Shown: in pieces, positions 20,918-32,285 of the stretch
How the letters are laid out: every line of letters begins with the position of its first letter
How positions within the stretch are numbered: position 1 is the stretch's first letter
Assembly: GCA_963281255.1 (NCBI GenBank)
Contig: OY725488.1
Span: forward strand, 6,855,524-6,919,523
Direction of reading: 5' to 3'
Length of the DNA: 64,000 nucleotides
From: Aphrocallistes beatrix
Taxonomy: Eukaryota; Porifera; Hexactinellida; Sceptrulophora; Aphrocallistidae
Translations under genes and position numbers: made by a program
The notes under the pieces: model-generated
Databases searched by the model: none
Seen by the model: only the letters and a program-made list of their open reading frames with translations
What the model was told of the DNA's origin: nothing

Positions 20918-21240
20918 ATAAAGTCCATAGTAAAAGTGAAATAAATCAATGCAATGGCAGATAATGTCAAAATGGAAGAACTGAGTGGGAAATGGCTTTA
21001 AGACAACTTACCAGTATCTCCGGAGGTTTTGACTAGGCATTTTGCTGAAAAAGCTCTTAGATTTAAAGAAGTTTGGGCTGATTTGTCAATTATGATTTTG
21101 TATTTTTGTATAACTTTTCCTGAGATTCTACCCCCTCCCCTAACAAGGTATCTAGTTCGACTCTCATCAAAAATATCTCGGACACTCAGCGCCCTAAATA
21201 ATTCCCAACATGTCCACCACAGGTAGTTATTTTATCACAA
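20918..21240. other. intergenic, nothing recognised
   Basis: Upstream flank of the LRR gene. No feature identified. Confidence 0.4.
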
Positions 21241-21375
21241 CTATTAACCACCGTTGCCCCTGGAATGTGTGCGTCATTTCCGGTTTAAACAGTTTTGGGT
21301 GGGGAAGCTATATGCGATTGAGGTAGTTTACTATAAATAGAAAAATCCCAGGGACAGCTGTAACGCACATAAAAC
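21241..21375 (+). repeat. dispersed non-coding repeat (copies also near 62230 and, inverted, near 36363)
   Basis: Shared core: GTGYGTCATTTCCGGTTTAA about 70 bp before TTTACTATAAATAGRAA, followed by a CCC-rich end. Copies: this one, about 62228-62342 on the same strand, and about 36358-36452 in reverse orientation. Ends show short inverted CCCC/GGGG blocks. Nature unknown, probably a MITE. Confidence 0.6.
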
Positions 21376-21827
21376 TGATTTTTGGTATGTGGGAGTCTTT
21401 TGGCTATGGCTCCACTAAGTTCTGACCCCAGACGATATGTCGACTCATCATGGAATTATGACGTCATTGTCACCTTTTTTTATAATTAGAAATTTCAGAC
21501 TATAACTCAGCCATTTTAGGTGATAGAAGGCTGAAATTGTAATAGAATGTGTAAATTAATATATCTCACATATGACACAACTATCATAAAAGAATGACTC
21601 ATCACTGTTATGACGTCATCATTACGCATCAAAAATTTAAAAAATTGACAAATTCGGTGATTTTTCGTGTGATATCGATTATAACAGTAGGCAGACATAT
21701 TTAGAGATGTTATCTCCTTTATAATTAATCAATGTGACCCAGCCGCGAAGCGCGCTTGTATCCTATAAATGTACTTATCCCTGATTTATTATCATATATC
21801 TTACCAGGTGCTAATATGACACATATA
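21376..21827. other. repeat-like intergenic sequence
   Basis: Contains two inverted TGACTCATCA/TTATGACGTCAT-like segments (about 21444 and 21595), suggesting another small inverted-repeat element. Not resolved. Confidence 0.35.
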
Positions 21828-22321
21828 CAGTCGACTCTCGTTAACACGTACACCAAGGGACCGTGGAGATTTGTACTCCTTATCCGGAGTACGTATTAAC
21901 CGAAGTACGTACATAGCCACACTTGTCCAAAATACTTAATATACATAGTGATAACTACGTGAGAGTATGAAATTGTACTTGTCAAATAGAGAACTCATTA
22001 TCCATGTTGTATTAACGAGATTCGACTGTATTTTCATTGAGAAATATCTGTCTAGTATCTATCTACGTACATACTACGTACCATATTCAAAGTGCTCGTA
22101 GGCACACACCTGTTCGTATTAACCGATGTATTTAGTATTGAAAACGCACTGAAGGGGATCCACAAATCGTACTTATTATCCGATATTTCGTCTTATCCGT
22201 GTTCGTGTTAACCGGAGTTCGTTTGTATATATTTTGCCATAGATTAGGTTGGGGAATCAAAACTTGTACTTCTTATCCGATTGTACTCCTTATCCGTGTT
22301 CGTATTAACGAGAGTCGACTG
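21828..22321. mobile_element. pogo/Tigger-like MITE
   Basis: 494 bp bounded by CAGTCGACTCTCGTTAA and its exact inverse TTAACGAGAGTCGACTG, the CAGTCGA-type end seen in pogo/Tigger elements. The interior carries many degenerate copies of CTTATCCG / GTATTAACCG in both orientations. Flanks are ...ATA and ATA..., so the target duplication is not certain. Non-coding. Confidence 0.8.
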
Positions 22322-22707
22322 ATATCGGTTCATTAGTTATTTCAGAACGGGTAGTACACGCCGTCCGCTCGTATCTCCTAACATAGGAGCTGCATAGGAA
22401 GTGGTACGGCGCTGAGCCTACCAGCCCCACAGCGTTTACCGCTCCTGTTCCCCTATTATATAGTCGTGTATTGAAATGCCCCAAATATTATTGTGAGCGA
22501 AGTCGCAAAGCGGCCTTTGTGAGTGAGCTTGTGAAATCGGCAAACTATACTATTTATCCATGATCCAAAATATTAAGATTGCAAATCCATTGCATATATA
22601 CATAATATGATCATGCATATTTAATTGCATCATCAATTCCTTCAACAACTATATGTACTCAATTTTCTAACTTAGTTTTAGCGTTTCGATTTAAGTTCCT
22701 TGTTACA
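22322..22707. other. upstream region of the OATP gene
   Basis: Contains a GC-rich stretch (about 22345-22445) that looks repetitive. No gene seen. Confidence 0.4.
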
Positions 22708-24663
22708 ATGTCACAAATTGATTTACTAAATAGAAATCAAGGGAAAGAGATACCGGAAAATATTCCCGAGGAAACTAAAGAAGATTTATCTCCCACTACG
22801 TCAGAAGGTGATATCCAAGGAATATATTACAATGGAAAATGCGGACTATTCTGTTTTAACCCAAAGTGGCTTCAAATTTTCAACCATCCCTTATTCTACC
22901 TTATTTCTCTTTGTTTCTTTGTTATTGTTCAGGGATCTGTCGCTACTGGATTTATCTCAGTCGGGTTGTCAAGCATCGAACGTCGGTACAATCTGCCGAG
23001 CTCCCTCGCTGCATTTGCAGCCATTTCTTATGAAATAGGCGTCATTGTAACTCTCCCTATCAGCACCTACTTCGGTGGAAGAAGTCACAAACCGAGAGTG
23101 TTGGGTATCTCTATCTTTATTATGGGGATAGGCTCGCTCATTTTTGCTTCTCCACATTACTTTAGCGGCAGCTACAACATCGACGCTAATTCTTCAAGTG
23201 AAATATGTACTAATGCTTCGACGTTTCAATCTGATTGCAATCCCCCTGCCATTCTCTTCTACCCTCTCTTCGTCATTGGAAACATCATAATTGGCTGTGG
23301 CGCTAGCACGCTCTACACAGTGGGAGTAGGGTTTTTAGACGAAAGCACCAATCCCAGATACACCCCGATATTCCTCAGCATTTTCTATATCGTTTCTATC
23401 ATAGGTCCCGCAATAGGTTTCGGACTTGGAGGAGTGTTTCTATCCATATTTGTTGACCCATTTTCAACGACAACATTGACCAGTTCTCATCCTCAATGGG
23501 TCGGAGCGTGGTGGATTGGATTCGTGTTCTCGGGTTTAGTATCAATCCTTGGCTCTATACAATTCTTCCTTTACCCAAGACGTCTGAAAAACGCCCAAGA
23601 GTACGATAAGCTTAGGCAATCGCTTCACCCTCTCCAAAGCGAAGGTAGATCCTTTGAGAATGACCACGGCATATCAATCATTACAATGATCAAGGAATAT
23701 CCATTATATATACGCAGACTCGCAAAGAACCCAACCTTTATATTTACCACATTAGCCATAACGGCTGGTGCATTCGTGGTAGCAGGCATTGTCACGTTTC
23801 TGCCAAAATATGTAGAAATTCAATACGGTCTTACACCGAGCGTAGCATCCTATGTGATCGGAGGTATAAGTATTCCTGCTGCTTCTTTAGGAATATTAGG
23901 AGGAGGGTTGACTCTATTCGTATTTAAAAAACTAACTGTCGAACGTTTAGCTCTGCTCGTTTTTATTCTCACCGTGATTGAGGTTGCCATTCCTCCCCTC
24001 TTCTTACTAGGATGCGACTCCATCATTTTTGCTGGCGTTAATTCCGATTACCCTAACTCAACTGCTAGAACCAATTTCGTCCTTCGTAATCTCAACGTTA
24101 GTTGCCTCTCATCTTGTGATTGCAGGGTTAATAGATATCAGCCGATTTGCTCGGAGGGTGTCAATTACTTTTCTCCCTGTTTGGCTGGTTGTCCCAATGA
24201 GCCTACCTCAAACGGAACATACATTGACTGCTCTTGTCTCGGTAGCGATATAGTTGCATCACAAGGGAAGTGCACATCGAATTGTCTCATTCAATTATTT
24301 GTCTCAATTGTACTACTTTTCCTGGCAGTGGTCCTAATCTTCTATAACAATATCCCATTCCTAAAGCTTACCTTAAGATGCGTCGCTGACAAAGACCGTA
24401 CTGTGGCATTGGGAATTCAATCAGTTTTTTTTCGTGTCCTGGGACAGTTACCTGGACCTTTGGTAATCGGAGCAATTTTCGATTTGAATTGTATTCTTTG
24501 GGAAGAGACGGAGTGCGGAGATCGCGGTGCGTGCTTAGAGTACAACACTCCCACTCTCAGGTACTCTCTTGTCGGAGTGATGAGTATTTCACTGTTAGCT
24601 TCAATAAGTTTCTTCTTTCTCGCATGGATCACTTGGAAATACCGGAAGATGGAGGAAAAGTAA
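22708..24663 (+). CDS. SLCO: organic anion transporting polypeptide (SLCO/OATP family)
   Basis: Single-exon 651-residue, 12-helix plasma-membrane transporter for amphipathic organic anions. Landmarks: GFISVGLSSIERRYNLPSSLAAF in helices 1-2; GSLIFASPHYFSG; GIGxGAS-like region with LYTVGVGFLDES; PAIGFGLGG; the WVGAWWIGF signature before helix 6 (OATP consensus WxGxWWxGF); and a large extracellular loop at about residues 455-515 holding a Kazal-like cysteine cluster (CLSSCDCRVNRYQPICSEG, YFSPCLAGC, CSCL). Helix 12 includes FRVLGQLPGPLVIGAIFD. Length is typical (about 640-720). Substrates cannot be inferred. Confidence 0.95.
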   Translation: MSQIDLLNRNQGKEIPENIPEETKEDLSPTTSEGDIQGIYYNGKCGLFCFNPKWLQIFNHPLFYLISLCFFVIVQGSVATGFISVGLSSIERRYNLPSSLAAFAAISYEIGVIVTLPISTYFGGRSHKPRVLGISIFIMGIGSLIFASPHYFSGSYNIDANSSSEICTNASTFQSDCNPPAILFYPLFVIGNIIIGCGASTLYTVGVGFLDESTNPRYTPIFLSIFYIVSIIGPAIGFGLGGVFLSIFVDPFSTTTLTSSHPQWVGAWWIGFVFSGLVSILGSIQFFLYPRRLKNAQEYDKLRQSLHPLQSEGRSFENDHGISIITMIKEYPLYIRRLAKNPTFIFTTLAITAGAFVVAGIVTFLPKYVEIQYGLTPSVASYVIGGISIPAASLGILGGGLTLFVFKKLTVERLALLVFILTVIEVAIPPLFLLGCDSIIFAGVNSDYPNSTARTNFVLRNLNVSCLSSCDCRVNRYQPICSEGVNYFSPCLAGCPNEPTSNGTYIDCSCLGSDIVASQGKCTSNCLIQLFVSIVLLFLAVVLIFYNNIPFLKLTLRCVADKDRTVALGIQSVFFRVLGQLPGPLVIGAIFDLNCILWEETECGDRGACLEYNTPTLRYSLVGVMSISLLASISFFFLAWITWKYRKMEEK

Positions 24664-26116
24664 ATTAAGTTGATAAAAACTTTGAGTACCTATTTGTAGT
24701 GCTTGATTATTTATATTTTGCTTTAACCTTGTATCTTGTTTGCCTATCAATAATTCGTGTGTTTCTTTTAATCACCTTATAACATTAATGGAATGTAGCA
24801 ATTCCTAATAAATATAATTTAGATATTCAAGAACCAAGTATGGATTCGATTTACCGATTAAACAACACTCCAGTGTTGCTTAACTGTTGCGCTTGGATAT
24901 AATGCGTAAATTAAGTCAAAGGGACATACATTTGAAAATTGTCAAATGTTTCCATAAATTTAGATAGTTCGGACTTCAAAATACCATATTTCGCAATAAC
25001 GGTATCGCGATTCTGAACCAGTCATCTAAAAAAAGAGACAATTGACAATATTTTTTAGTTGTGTCAGTTAGAAGATTTTGAGATTCGAAATTAGAAAAAT
25101 TCCACATCTAAGTTATCTAACCCAGTGGCCATTTTGGGTAAAAGAAAGCCTCACAAGGGACATTTTGGTGTTTTTGGTAGAGAACAACATACTTGAACAT
25201 CTTTTTGCTCAGGTTTTTTCGTAATTTTCAAATTTAGGTCCCTTTGCTGTAATTTACCTTTTGAGGGTTTTACAATTAAAACTTATTAACTAACTAATGA
25301 CATATAATTACTACGTATATGGATAATCATGTTATTTTATTTACATGCCGAACATTGAGTCTATTAGTTACTGGTATTCATTAAATTTACCCACGAATGG
25401 CAGTGCAATTTCCTGTATACATCTCATGAGACCATCTAGATTTGCACTAATATTCCATTTATTTTGTATAAATTAGAAGATCTGGGCATATTATTAAACA
25501 AATATTGTCAGGGGGGTTTATAGTGCCCCAAGAACCCCAGCTGGGTGCTGTACCCCCCCCCCCCCCCCCCATCATAGAATCCTGGCTATGCCACTGAATA
25601 TTTGATGCGATTAGATGAGATAACGGTAATCATATACTACGTATCTACCAACACTGCACCAGCTTCACAGATATATTGAGAGGCTGAAACAATTCTTATT
25701 AACTTTTGCCTAAAGATATTCCAAGTAGACTGCGTGATTATTTACTAAAGAAATCCATTTACGAGTTCACCGTTTATCAATACAGACTGCCTCAAGATAG
25801 GATGCAGTGCCTTGAGACGGGGGGGTCATCTAGCAGAGAGCCAGTAGTAGGTAATCACTACCAAGATTTACAATACTGAGTAATAGCATGAAGGGATAAG
25901 ATTGAAATACATACTTGTATAAATGTTATTTAGACAGAAAATAATGTAGATGAGGTTGGCTGATCGAGTCGCGACGTTGAGTTGGATTGCTTCGAACACA
26001 AAAATGAATAGGAATAGCTAGTAAGTGTACAAATTTATCAAGGAATAATCTGGTCAATTCCGAGTTGAAGAAGTTTCGAATTTTCGATTCATCGTTTAGA
26101 GAAGTGGAAATGTGGG
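24664..26116. other. long intergenic stretch with 18-bp poly-C tract
   Basis: No coding feature. At 25553-25570 there is an uninterrupted run of 18 C after a GC-rich piece (about 25510-25552). The following TGGCTATGCCACTG resembles a hAT end whose partner I could not find, so this may be a broken MITE. Confidence 0.45.
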
Positions 26117-26626
26117 CTAAGCGTATCGGTATTTATATACTCGTAAGAACTGTTTGAGTTTGGGAGCGAGAGGCAGTCTATCCAGATCCTCTGCTCTCTT
26201 CAGGTATCTGTGTATGATCTTCCTGCAGGCGTGCTGAAGAGTGAGCACCTGTGTCAGGTAGGGGTGTCTCATCTGAACAGCTAAGGGCTGGGAATCTGAG
26301 TCTGGAATGTGGATGTAGAACTTCCTGTTCTTGCACATGTAGTAGTCAGCTAAGTCACACACCGACTCAAAGGTTGGTGAGGGTGCGTACGAATAATCGA
26401 TCGAGTCCAGACTGAAGCGACCTCGAGAAAAGTGAACTCTCAGGTTGATTACGTCACCGTGACATTTAATCGCAAACGTAAAGAGATGATGGTCGTCTGA
26501 GCTATCTCGTAGAAGGAATGAGCCATTCCGGCTATCCAAGAGCTTATCTATTGCCGTGTCGTAGGATACTTTACCCCAATACCAGCCTCCTTTATTTAGA
26601 GAATTTAGTACAGAATCGAGGTTCAT
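26117..26626 (-). CDS. SOCS2/CIS-like suppressor of cytokine signalling (SH2 + SOCS box)
   Basis: Single-exon 169-residue adaptor. The SH2 domain spans about residues 15-110: WYWGKVSYDTAIDKLLDSRNGSFLLRDS, where R in FLLRDS is the phosphotyrosine-binding arginine, and FTFAIKCHGDVINLRV. The C-terminal SOCS box has a BC box TLQHACRKII, fitting [TSP]LxxxCxxx[AILV], and a Cul5-box-like LPLAPKLKQFL (consensus LPLP). Short N-terminus, length and SOCS box place it near SOCS2/CISH (human SOCS2 198). It would recruit elongin B/C-CUL5 to phosphotyrosine targets; family role, not shown here. Confidence 0.9.
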   Translation of the reverse strand: MNLDSVLNSLNKGGWYWGKVSYDTAIDKLLDSRNGSFLLRDSSDDHHLFTFAIKCHGDVINLRVHFSRGRFSLDSIDYSYAPSPTFESVCDLADYYMCKNRKFYIHIPDSDSQPLAVQMRHPYLTQVLTLQHACRKIIHRYLKRAEDLDRLPLAPKLKQFLRVYKYRYA

Positions 26627-27534
26627 TTCAGCTATGATGGGAAATAGATAGTTGAGTTTAATATAGTGAGAAGTAAATGATTAGTTAAAGATAGAAATAA
26701 AAGTAGTAACTTTAAAATTTAATTACGTGAACATTCTATTTATAGTAGTGGTACAGCAATGGCAGCAAGTTGCCACTCGCTTAAAAAGTTGATGTTATCC
26801 TATAAATCAATAAAGCCACAGTTATTGACTTTTTAATGATTTGGGTGAAAAACTCTGAGTAATTAAATGATTTTATCAAAGTGCTAAGCAACTGTTAACT
26901 CAACTCAGCAGTCAATCACAACTGTCTACTGAATCGATAGCTCCCTTACAAGTATAATTACTTGGATCAGCACAAGGTATCTACTTGAAGGCATCGTAAT
27001 GCTATGTGCGATGAAAATATTACACGATAGTTAAGTACACGTACACGTATAATCGTTTTACAACCTCTGTATTGAAGAACATTATTCAGTGTCACACCCG
27101 AACTGAAATATTTGTACACATTTTGCCTGAACAGCAGTATTTGATATATAAACAAGACTGAAGGTCTTATGGGAACTGAAAAAAGTTTTCAATTAACAAT
27201 GGCCTAATATAAGGTTCACTCACCAAATAGCGGACAGCCTCTAAATAACGGACAACGAATCTGGTCCCAAGGTTTCCGTTATTCGGAGGTTCTAATGTAT
27301 ATAATTGCATCGCACTATATGTCTATTTCTATTATTAAAGAAATTCTAGCAAAACTAGCAAACTCTAAAGTAAATAATATTAAGACCATTCATAAATAGT
27401 AGGGCAGTCAGTTTAATGAATGGAATTAACAAATAATTCTAAAGGACGGAGTAACAAGACGCTACTGTGATAGAGTTACACATAGTAGGTGAGCAGACTA
27501 CACTAGGGGATACGTTGTAGCAGATAGAATGAGC
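26627..27534. other. intergenic with pogo-like fragment
   Basis: About 27225-27295 carries AAATAGCGGACAGCCTC and CCGTTATTCGGAGGTT, an imperfect inverted pair of about 75 bp that looks like the remnant of a small pogo-like MITE. The remainder is featureless. Confidence 0.45.
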
Positions 27535-28248
27535 TCATTTCTTCTTGTCCTCCTTCTTAATGAAGAGAACAATGAGCATGCGTATCACTTGTACCAGGTC
27601 AATGAACAAATCGAGGGAGTGCATGATGTGATCTTGGTCTCCCATCTCAAAGCGCTCTAGGATCATCTGAGTGTCAAAAGGAATAAAAGCGATGAAAACC
27701 ATCAGGGATAGGTAGATCTGAATATTGAATAGAAAACTGGAGCGGATAAACATGTTGAATAGTCCCATCATCAAAAGCAGGCCCAGTCCTGCCATGAGGT
27801 AGCCTCCGAGGTACAGCATAGAGCGGCGTTCTGCCTTCAGAGCTGCGATGGAGAAGCACAGGAAGATGACCACCCCTGAGAAGCAGGCCATGGGGATGAT
27901 TGAGGGGTTGAGAGCGAGAGCCAGGCGTAGGATCGGACCGGAACCGAGACCAGTAAAGAAACCAAAAGCAAGGAGGGCTTCAAAACGGTAAGCGCCCTGT
28001 TTCGGGTTGTGAGGATTACTGGTGAAAAGGAGATACATGAGGCAGCCAAAACTCAGTAGCCCGCCGAACCACTCTAGGCCGTGGAGTCTGCCAGTGGCAG
28101 AGAAATAACCTCCGAGAGTGGCCGAGACGCAGCAGTAGAGCATGCTAGAGTACACCTTACCCAGATGGTCGCGCATCCGAGGAGTCAAGTTGGAAAAACT
28201 TGTCAGCGCTTTAAGCGACATCGGGCGACGGCTGAATAAAGTGTCCAT
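27535..28248 (-). CDS. TMBIM6: Bax inhibitor-1 (TMBIM6)
   Basis: Single-exon 237-residue ER membrane protein, same length as human TMBIM6. About seven hydrophobic segments. The N-terminus SLKALTSFSNLTPRMRDHLGKVYSSM matches the family start ([21 protein letters not shown]), and FDTQMILERFEMGDQDHIMHSLDLFIDLV matches the UPF0005 signature. It ends in a charged KKEDKKK tail as in the family, which takes part in pH-dependent calcium leak. It acts in ER calcium and stress-linked cell-death control. Confidence 0.96.
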   Translation of the reverse strand: MDTLFSRRPMSLKALTSFSNLTPRMRDHLGKVYSSMLYCCVSATLGGYFSATGRLHGLEWFGGLLSFGCLMYLLFTSNPHNPKQGAYRFEALLAFGFFTGLGSGPILRLALALNPSIIPMACFSGVVIFLCFSIAALKAERRSMLYLGGYLMAGLGLLLMMGLFNMFIRSSFLFNIQIYLSLMVFIAFIPFDTQMILERFEMGDQDHIMHSLDLFIDLVQVIRMLIVLFIKKEDKKK

Positions 28249-28907
28249 CCTGAATTCGATAATCTAAATATTAGTTGGTAGATGTAATATTTTCTGAATA
28301 GCTTGAACAAAAATTTAATACTTTACAGGCTAAATTTGTGCCTAACAGTTGGGATTATATTAAAATTATTCCTGATTTAGTTTCAGAATTCGATGAGGTT
28401 TCCCATTGTGCTAGATAATTGTAGCATCGTTTCGCCAGGTAATTATAAAACTATGTAAGCAGCGCCTAGGTCTGATTGCTGAAATATTTAAATGAAATTT
28501 TGGAGTGGTTTATTTACACAATTAGTATAACTCTTCTTTGACACTTTTTACAAGTAGACTAGACACAGTCCAAGTAAGAACTTTATATATAGTGTAGGGG
28601 CCCAACGTCTGAACTACTTTCAAACGTGTAAGATATTTGAACAGCCAATAGAGTTAGTCCACTTGTAAAAGATTCTATATTTATACTCGAAAATAAAAAC
28701 TTAATATTACCTCATATTGTATTTTTAAAATGACATTATATTAATCATTGGAATTAGCATTCCAGAATATTATTGACACACACGTGGTAGATATTAACAG
28801 TTTATGTTATTTATAACAGTCAAAAGCTGGCTATTATCATCCACTCTAAAATGGCACTCGTTTATTATGAAGTCATCCTCTGAATTCAAATCCGCAATAT
28901 ATACATA
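28249..28907. other. intergenic, nothing recognised
   Basis: AT-rich flank upstream of TMBIM6. No feature seen. Confidence 0.45.
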
Positions 28908-29466
28908 CAAGTGTGGGCTGAAAAGTTTTGAGAACAAAATACTTTTATCAATAATAGAACACATACAGCAACATTAATTTTCTATATAAAACCCCTTTTC
29001 TTTGATACATTAAGTCCATCTAGATTTTAACACCTGGGTTCCAGAATAATAAACATTTTCTGACTGGGGCTTTAATTATATGTCAACCTCCGTTCTCAAG
29101 GACTCATCGTCTCAAATCGGGTTCTCTTTAAGCGGTATTTCAATTTTCCAAACAAGTAAAGTCACTTAGAGCCAAATCAGGACTGTGTGAGGAATTGTTG
29201 AGTTCTTCGAAACTGCAATGTTTAATTGCGGCTTATGAAACACGAGATGTGTGTACAGGATCACAGCATGATGCTCAATTTTCAAAAATCCATTTTAGTT
29301 GACCACCAGACAGAGAAAAGTCAAATTTCACTTGTTAAGAGTACTTCAGGATACTTGCGATGTTTTATAATCACTAAATACATATGGGTCGTTGATTTAA
29401 TGCTGTTAAAAGTTGACTAGCTTACAAAAATAGTATTAGTTCTCAAAACTTTTCAGCCCACCCTTG
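28908..29466. mobile_element. internally deleted mariner element
   Basis: 559 bp with terminal inverted repeats CAAGTGTGGGCTGAAAAGTT / AACTTTTCAGCCCACCCTTG continuing into GAGAAC/GTTCTC, and TA on each side (28906-28907, 29467-29468). The reverse strand at about 29190-29140 encodes SHSPDLALSDFTCLEN, the degraded mariner transposase motif around the third catalytic aspartate (PDLAPSDY). So this is a deletion derivative, not autonomous. Confidence 0.88.
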
Positions 29467-29670
29467 TAGGTTTAAAGTACTTCTTCAACTTTCTCTCATA
29501 ACTACATTTAACTTTGTATGCGACAATGTGATATATTAATCAAACAAGCAATGTAATATTAATTAAGTAATTATAACTATAACATTCCAAGGAATAGAAC
29601 AATAAAATCTACACTTTACTCACTGTACAATCTCAGATAAGTTAGTTACAGTGTAAGTTCCCTGGGCAAA

Positions 29671-30324
29671 CTAGATCTGTTTGCAGCAGTTGGTCAACTT
29701 CCTGTCAGGCCCGTCCACCAGCTTATCAATCTCAATCGCCTTATCCAGTGCATCCGGTGAGTCCGATTGCTGCTGCACATGCACCCGATTGAATATTTGC
29801 CTCACAATTGACTGAAAAGATTCTTCAACATTTGTACTGTCAAGGGCAGATGTTTCAATAAAAAATAGCTCATTCTTTTCAGCGAATAATTTCGCCTCCT
29901 CAGTGGGCACAGCACGGAGGTGCCTAAGGTCACACTTGTTCCCCACCAGCATCACTACGATGTTCGCGTCCGCATGGTCTTTCAATTCCTTCAACCATCT
30001 CTCTACGTTCTCATAGGTCAGGTGTTTGGCGATGTCGTAGACGAGAAGTGCGCCTACAGCTCCTCTGTAGTAGGCGTTAGTAATCGCGCGAAACCTCTCC
30101 TGCCCAGCGGTATCCCAGATCTGGGCTTTAATAGTTTTGTTGTCAACTGGGACACTTCTCGTGGCGAATTCCACTCCGATGGTCGTACGAGATTCTAAAT
30201 CAAACTCGTTACGTGTGAATCTTGACAGGAGATTAGATTTTCCCACTCCGCTGTCTCCTATAAGTACGATCTTGAAGAGATAGTCGTACTCATCGTCTTT
30301 GTTGTAAGACATATACGTGCTCAT
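29671..30324 (-). CDS. RAB11: Rab11-like GTPase, paralogue A
   Basis: Single-exon 217-residue small GTPase, the Rab11 length. P-loop GDSGVGKS 23-30, switch I/effector [25 protein letters not shown] with catalytic Gln, [13 protein letters not shown] and ETSALDSTN. The Rab11-typical [36 protein letters not shown] is present. It ends TNCCKQI, a prenylatable CC motif. Rab11 runs recycling-endosome to plasma-membrane traffic. First of three tandem paralogues; 237 nt of its coding sequence are almost identical to paralogue C although the rest has diverged. Confidence 0.95.
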   Translation of the reverse strand: MSTYMSYNKDDEYDYLFKIVLIGDSGVGKSNLLSRFTRNEFDLESRTTIGVEFATRSVPVDNKTIKAQIWDTAGQERFRAITNAYYRGAVGALLVYDIAKHLTYENVERWLKELKDHADANIVVMLVGNKCDLRHLRAVPTEEAKLFAEKNELFFIETSALDSTNVEESFQSIVRQIFNRVHVQQQSDSPDALDKAIEIDKLVDGPDRKLTNCCKQI

Positions 30325-31072
30325 TTTAATATTATGTTCTATAACTAGAATACAGAATTATCTGAGCGTTTTTATATGACTGCCTATATATGTATAATTC
30401 AGAGATTACAATTGAACAAACCAAGAACTACGTAGATATTTATTAACATCGATGTATGAATTATACATGTTTTAGCTCCCAATGCAGTGGTTCATGTACG
30501 TCACTACGACTCAATCATCATCTCGATGTAATGGTAATGACGCCATTCAAAATAAAACTACCTTCAGTTGACATCATAATGAGAACAGAATCGATGTCAC
30601 GTGATCGTATTTTAGGAACGTGTGTAGAACGTTTAGGATCTTAATTTATCCTCTTGCCTAGAAAGTGCCGAGTTGTACCTGAAGTAATTATATCATATCA
30701 ATATCAGTTTTATCAAGACATTTTTCTTCTAAAAATGAGAGAAAATAATTGAAATTAGTGTGTTTTGTAATCTATTTGTAACGAATGCTAAAGTCCAGAA
30801 TGATATCAGCACATTACCGTGATGAGTGATAACAGAGTTGATTTCTGAAATAAACGAGTTATTAAACGCGTAAAAGTTAAAACGCATGTAGAATGACGGA
30901 ATAACAATATTACAGCCTCTGAGATCTGACTCTGATACTCGATCAAAACTTAAACAGGCAAACTAAAATAATAAAAATATGAAAGGAAATTCAGAGGCGT
31001 GAGAATTATATTTCAGCTAGCAGTTGTTATATTCACAGTCCACATGCATCATCCGGTTCAGGTGATCCTCCC
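30325..31072. other. spacer between Rab11 paralogues
   Basis: AT-rich; presumably the promoter of copy A and the 3' end of copy B. No repeat recognised. Confidence 0.45.
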
Positions 31073-31726
31073 TTATATGGTCTTCTTGCAACAAGGTAAC
31101 CTGAACTCAGACTCTTCGTCTATCTTGTCCAGCTCTAATGCTTTCTCGATATCATCTATCGGAGACATGGGGATGCACTGATCGTATACCAGATGGTAGA
31201 TATCCTTCACGACTGATCTGAAAGCTTCTTCTACGTTTGTGCTATTAAGTGCTGAAGTCTCGATGAAGGACATCTGATTCGACTCAGCAAACTGCTGAGC
31301 TACGTCCGTGGGAACTGCTCTCAGGTGTTTCAGATCGCATTTATTGCCTACAAGCATCACTATTATGTTACCATCCGCATGATCTTTAAGATCTTTGAGC
31401 CAGGTCAGGACATTGTCATAGGTTTGAGAGTCTGTGATGTCATAGACCAGCAGAGCTCCTACTGCCCGTCTGTAGTAGACATTTGATATAGAACAGAACC
31501 GCTCTTGTCCTGCTGTGTCCCAGATCTGAGCTTTAATATTCTTCGCATCGACAGGAACACTCTTTGTAGCGAACTCAACTCCAATCGTAGAGAGACACTC
31601 AACGGTAAACTCGTTACGCGTAAAACGAGAAAGCAGGTTGGACTTACCGACACCACTATCTCCGATCATAACGATCTTGAAAAGAAAGTCATAGTCGACT
31701 TCTTTGTTATATGCTAAGCCACTCAT
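31073..31726 (-). CDS. RAB11: Rab11-like GTPase, paralogue B (diverged)
   Basis: 217 residues, same layout: [59 protein letters not shown]-terminal LPCCKKTI. It differs from its neighbours where they agree, for example VECLS instead of LES before switch [15 protein letters not shown] instead of [13 protein letters not shown], and [15 protein letters not shown] instead of [15 protein letters not shown]. All nucleotide-binding residues are kept, so it should be a working GTPase, possibly with altered effector contacts. It is not part of the A-C conversion tract. Confidence 0.93.
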   Translation of the reverse strand: MSGLAYNKEVDYDFLFKIVMIGDSGVGKSNLLSRFTRNEFTVECLSTIGVEFATKSVPVDAKNIKAQIWDTAGQERFCSISNVYYRRAVGALLVYDITDSQTYDNVLTWLKDLKDHADGNIIVMLVGNKCDLKHLRAVPTDVAQQFAESNQMSFIETSALNSTNVEEAFRSVVKDIYHLVYDQCIPMSPIDDIEKALELDKIDEESEFRLPCCKKTI

Positions 31727-31868
31727 TCGGAATGCTTTTTTGAATGCTATGAATCGAGTGAGAAAAAAGTTAATAGCAAATAAATGTATAAATATACTTC
31801 AAAACCGCAGACTAAAATATTTTATTTTACTGATGGGATGAAATTCTCTTCGGATTGATATACGAGTC

Positions 31869-32015
31869 CAGGGGCATAACTACCATTGAGGCAGTGGAGG
31901 CAGTTGCCTCCTCGCTATTTCTGAAAGTGGTCTCCAGGCCAAGGCAGAGACCTAACCGTTGAGACATCTGCCTCCTGCTCGCCTCCTCGCTCTGGAGATT
32001 CTAGTTACGCCCCTG
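31869..32015. mobile_element. hAT-like MITE
   Basis: Ends CAGGGGCATAACTA / TAGTTACGCCCCTG, inverted with one mismatch, a hAT-type terminal motif; about 147 bp. The interior is rich in GCCTCC/GGAGGC. Flanks share only GAGTC, so the 8-bp duplication is not evident. Confidence 0.75.
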
Positions 32016-32285
32016 GAGTCTGTCTATGAATTCAGTGTGATCAAAATGTATTACATACATGCCAACCGTCCCGTTTTTGGCGGGACATCCCGATTTTTTC
32101 ACTCTTCTATTGAGCTAATTTTGACCAATGTCCCGTTTTACATGAATCTTCCCCAGTTTGTCCCTCTTTTTTGGATTCCATGCCTCCTTACAGTGGTGCA
32201 ATCAATAACTATTCGGAGAGTTTGACTGATGTAACGACCGCTACCACTACTTGTATTTATAACTAAAAATAAGAGGTATTGAAAA

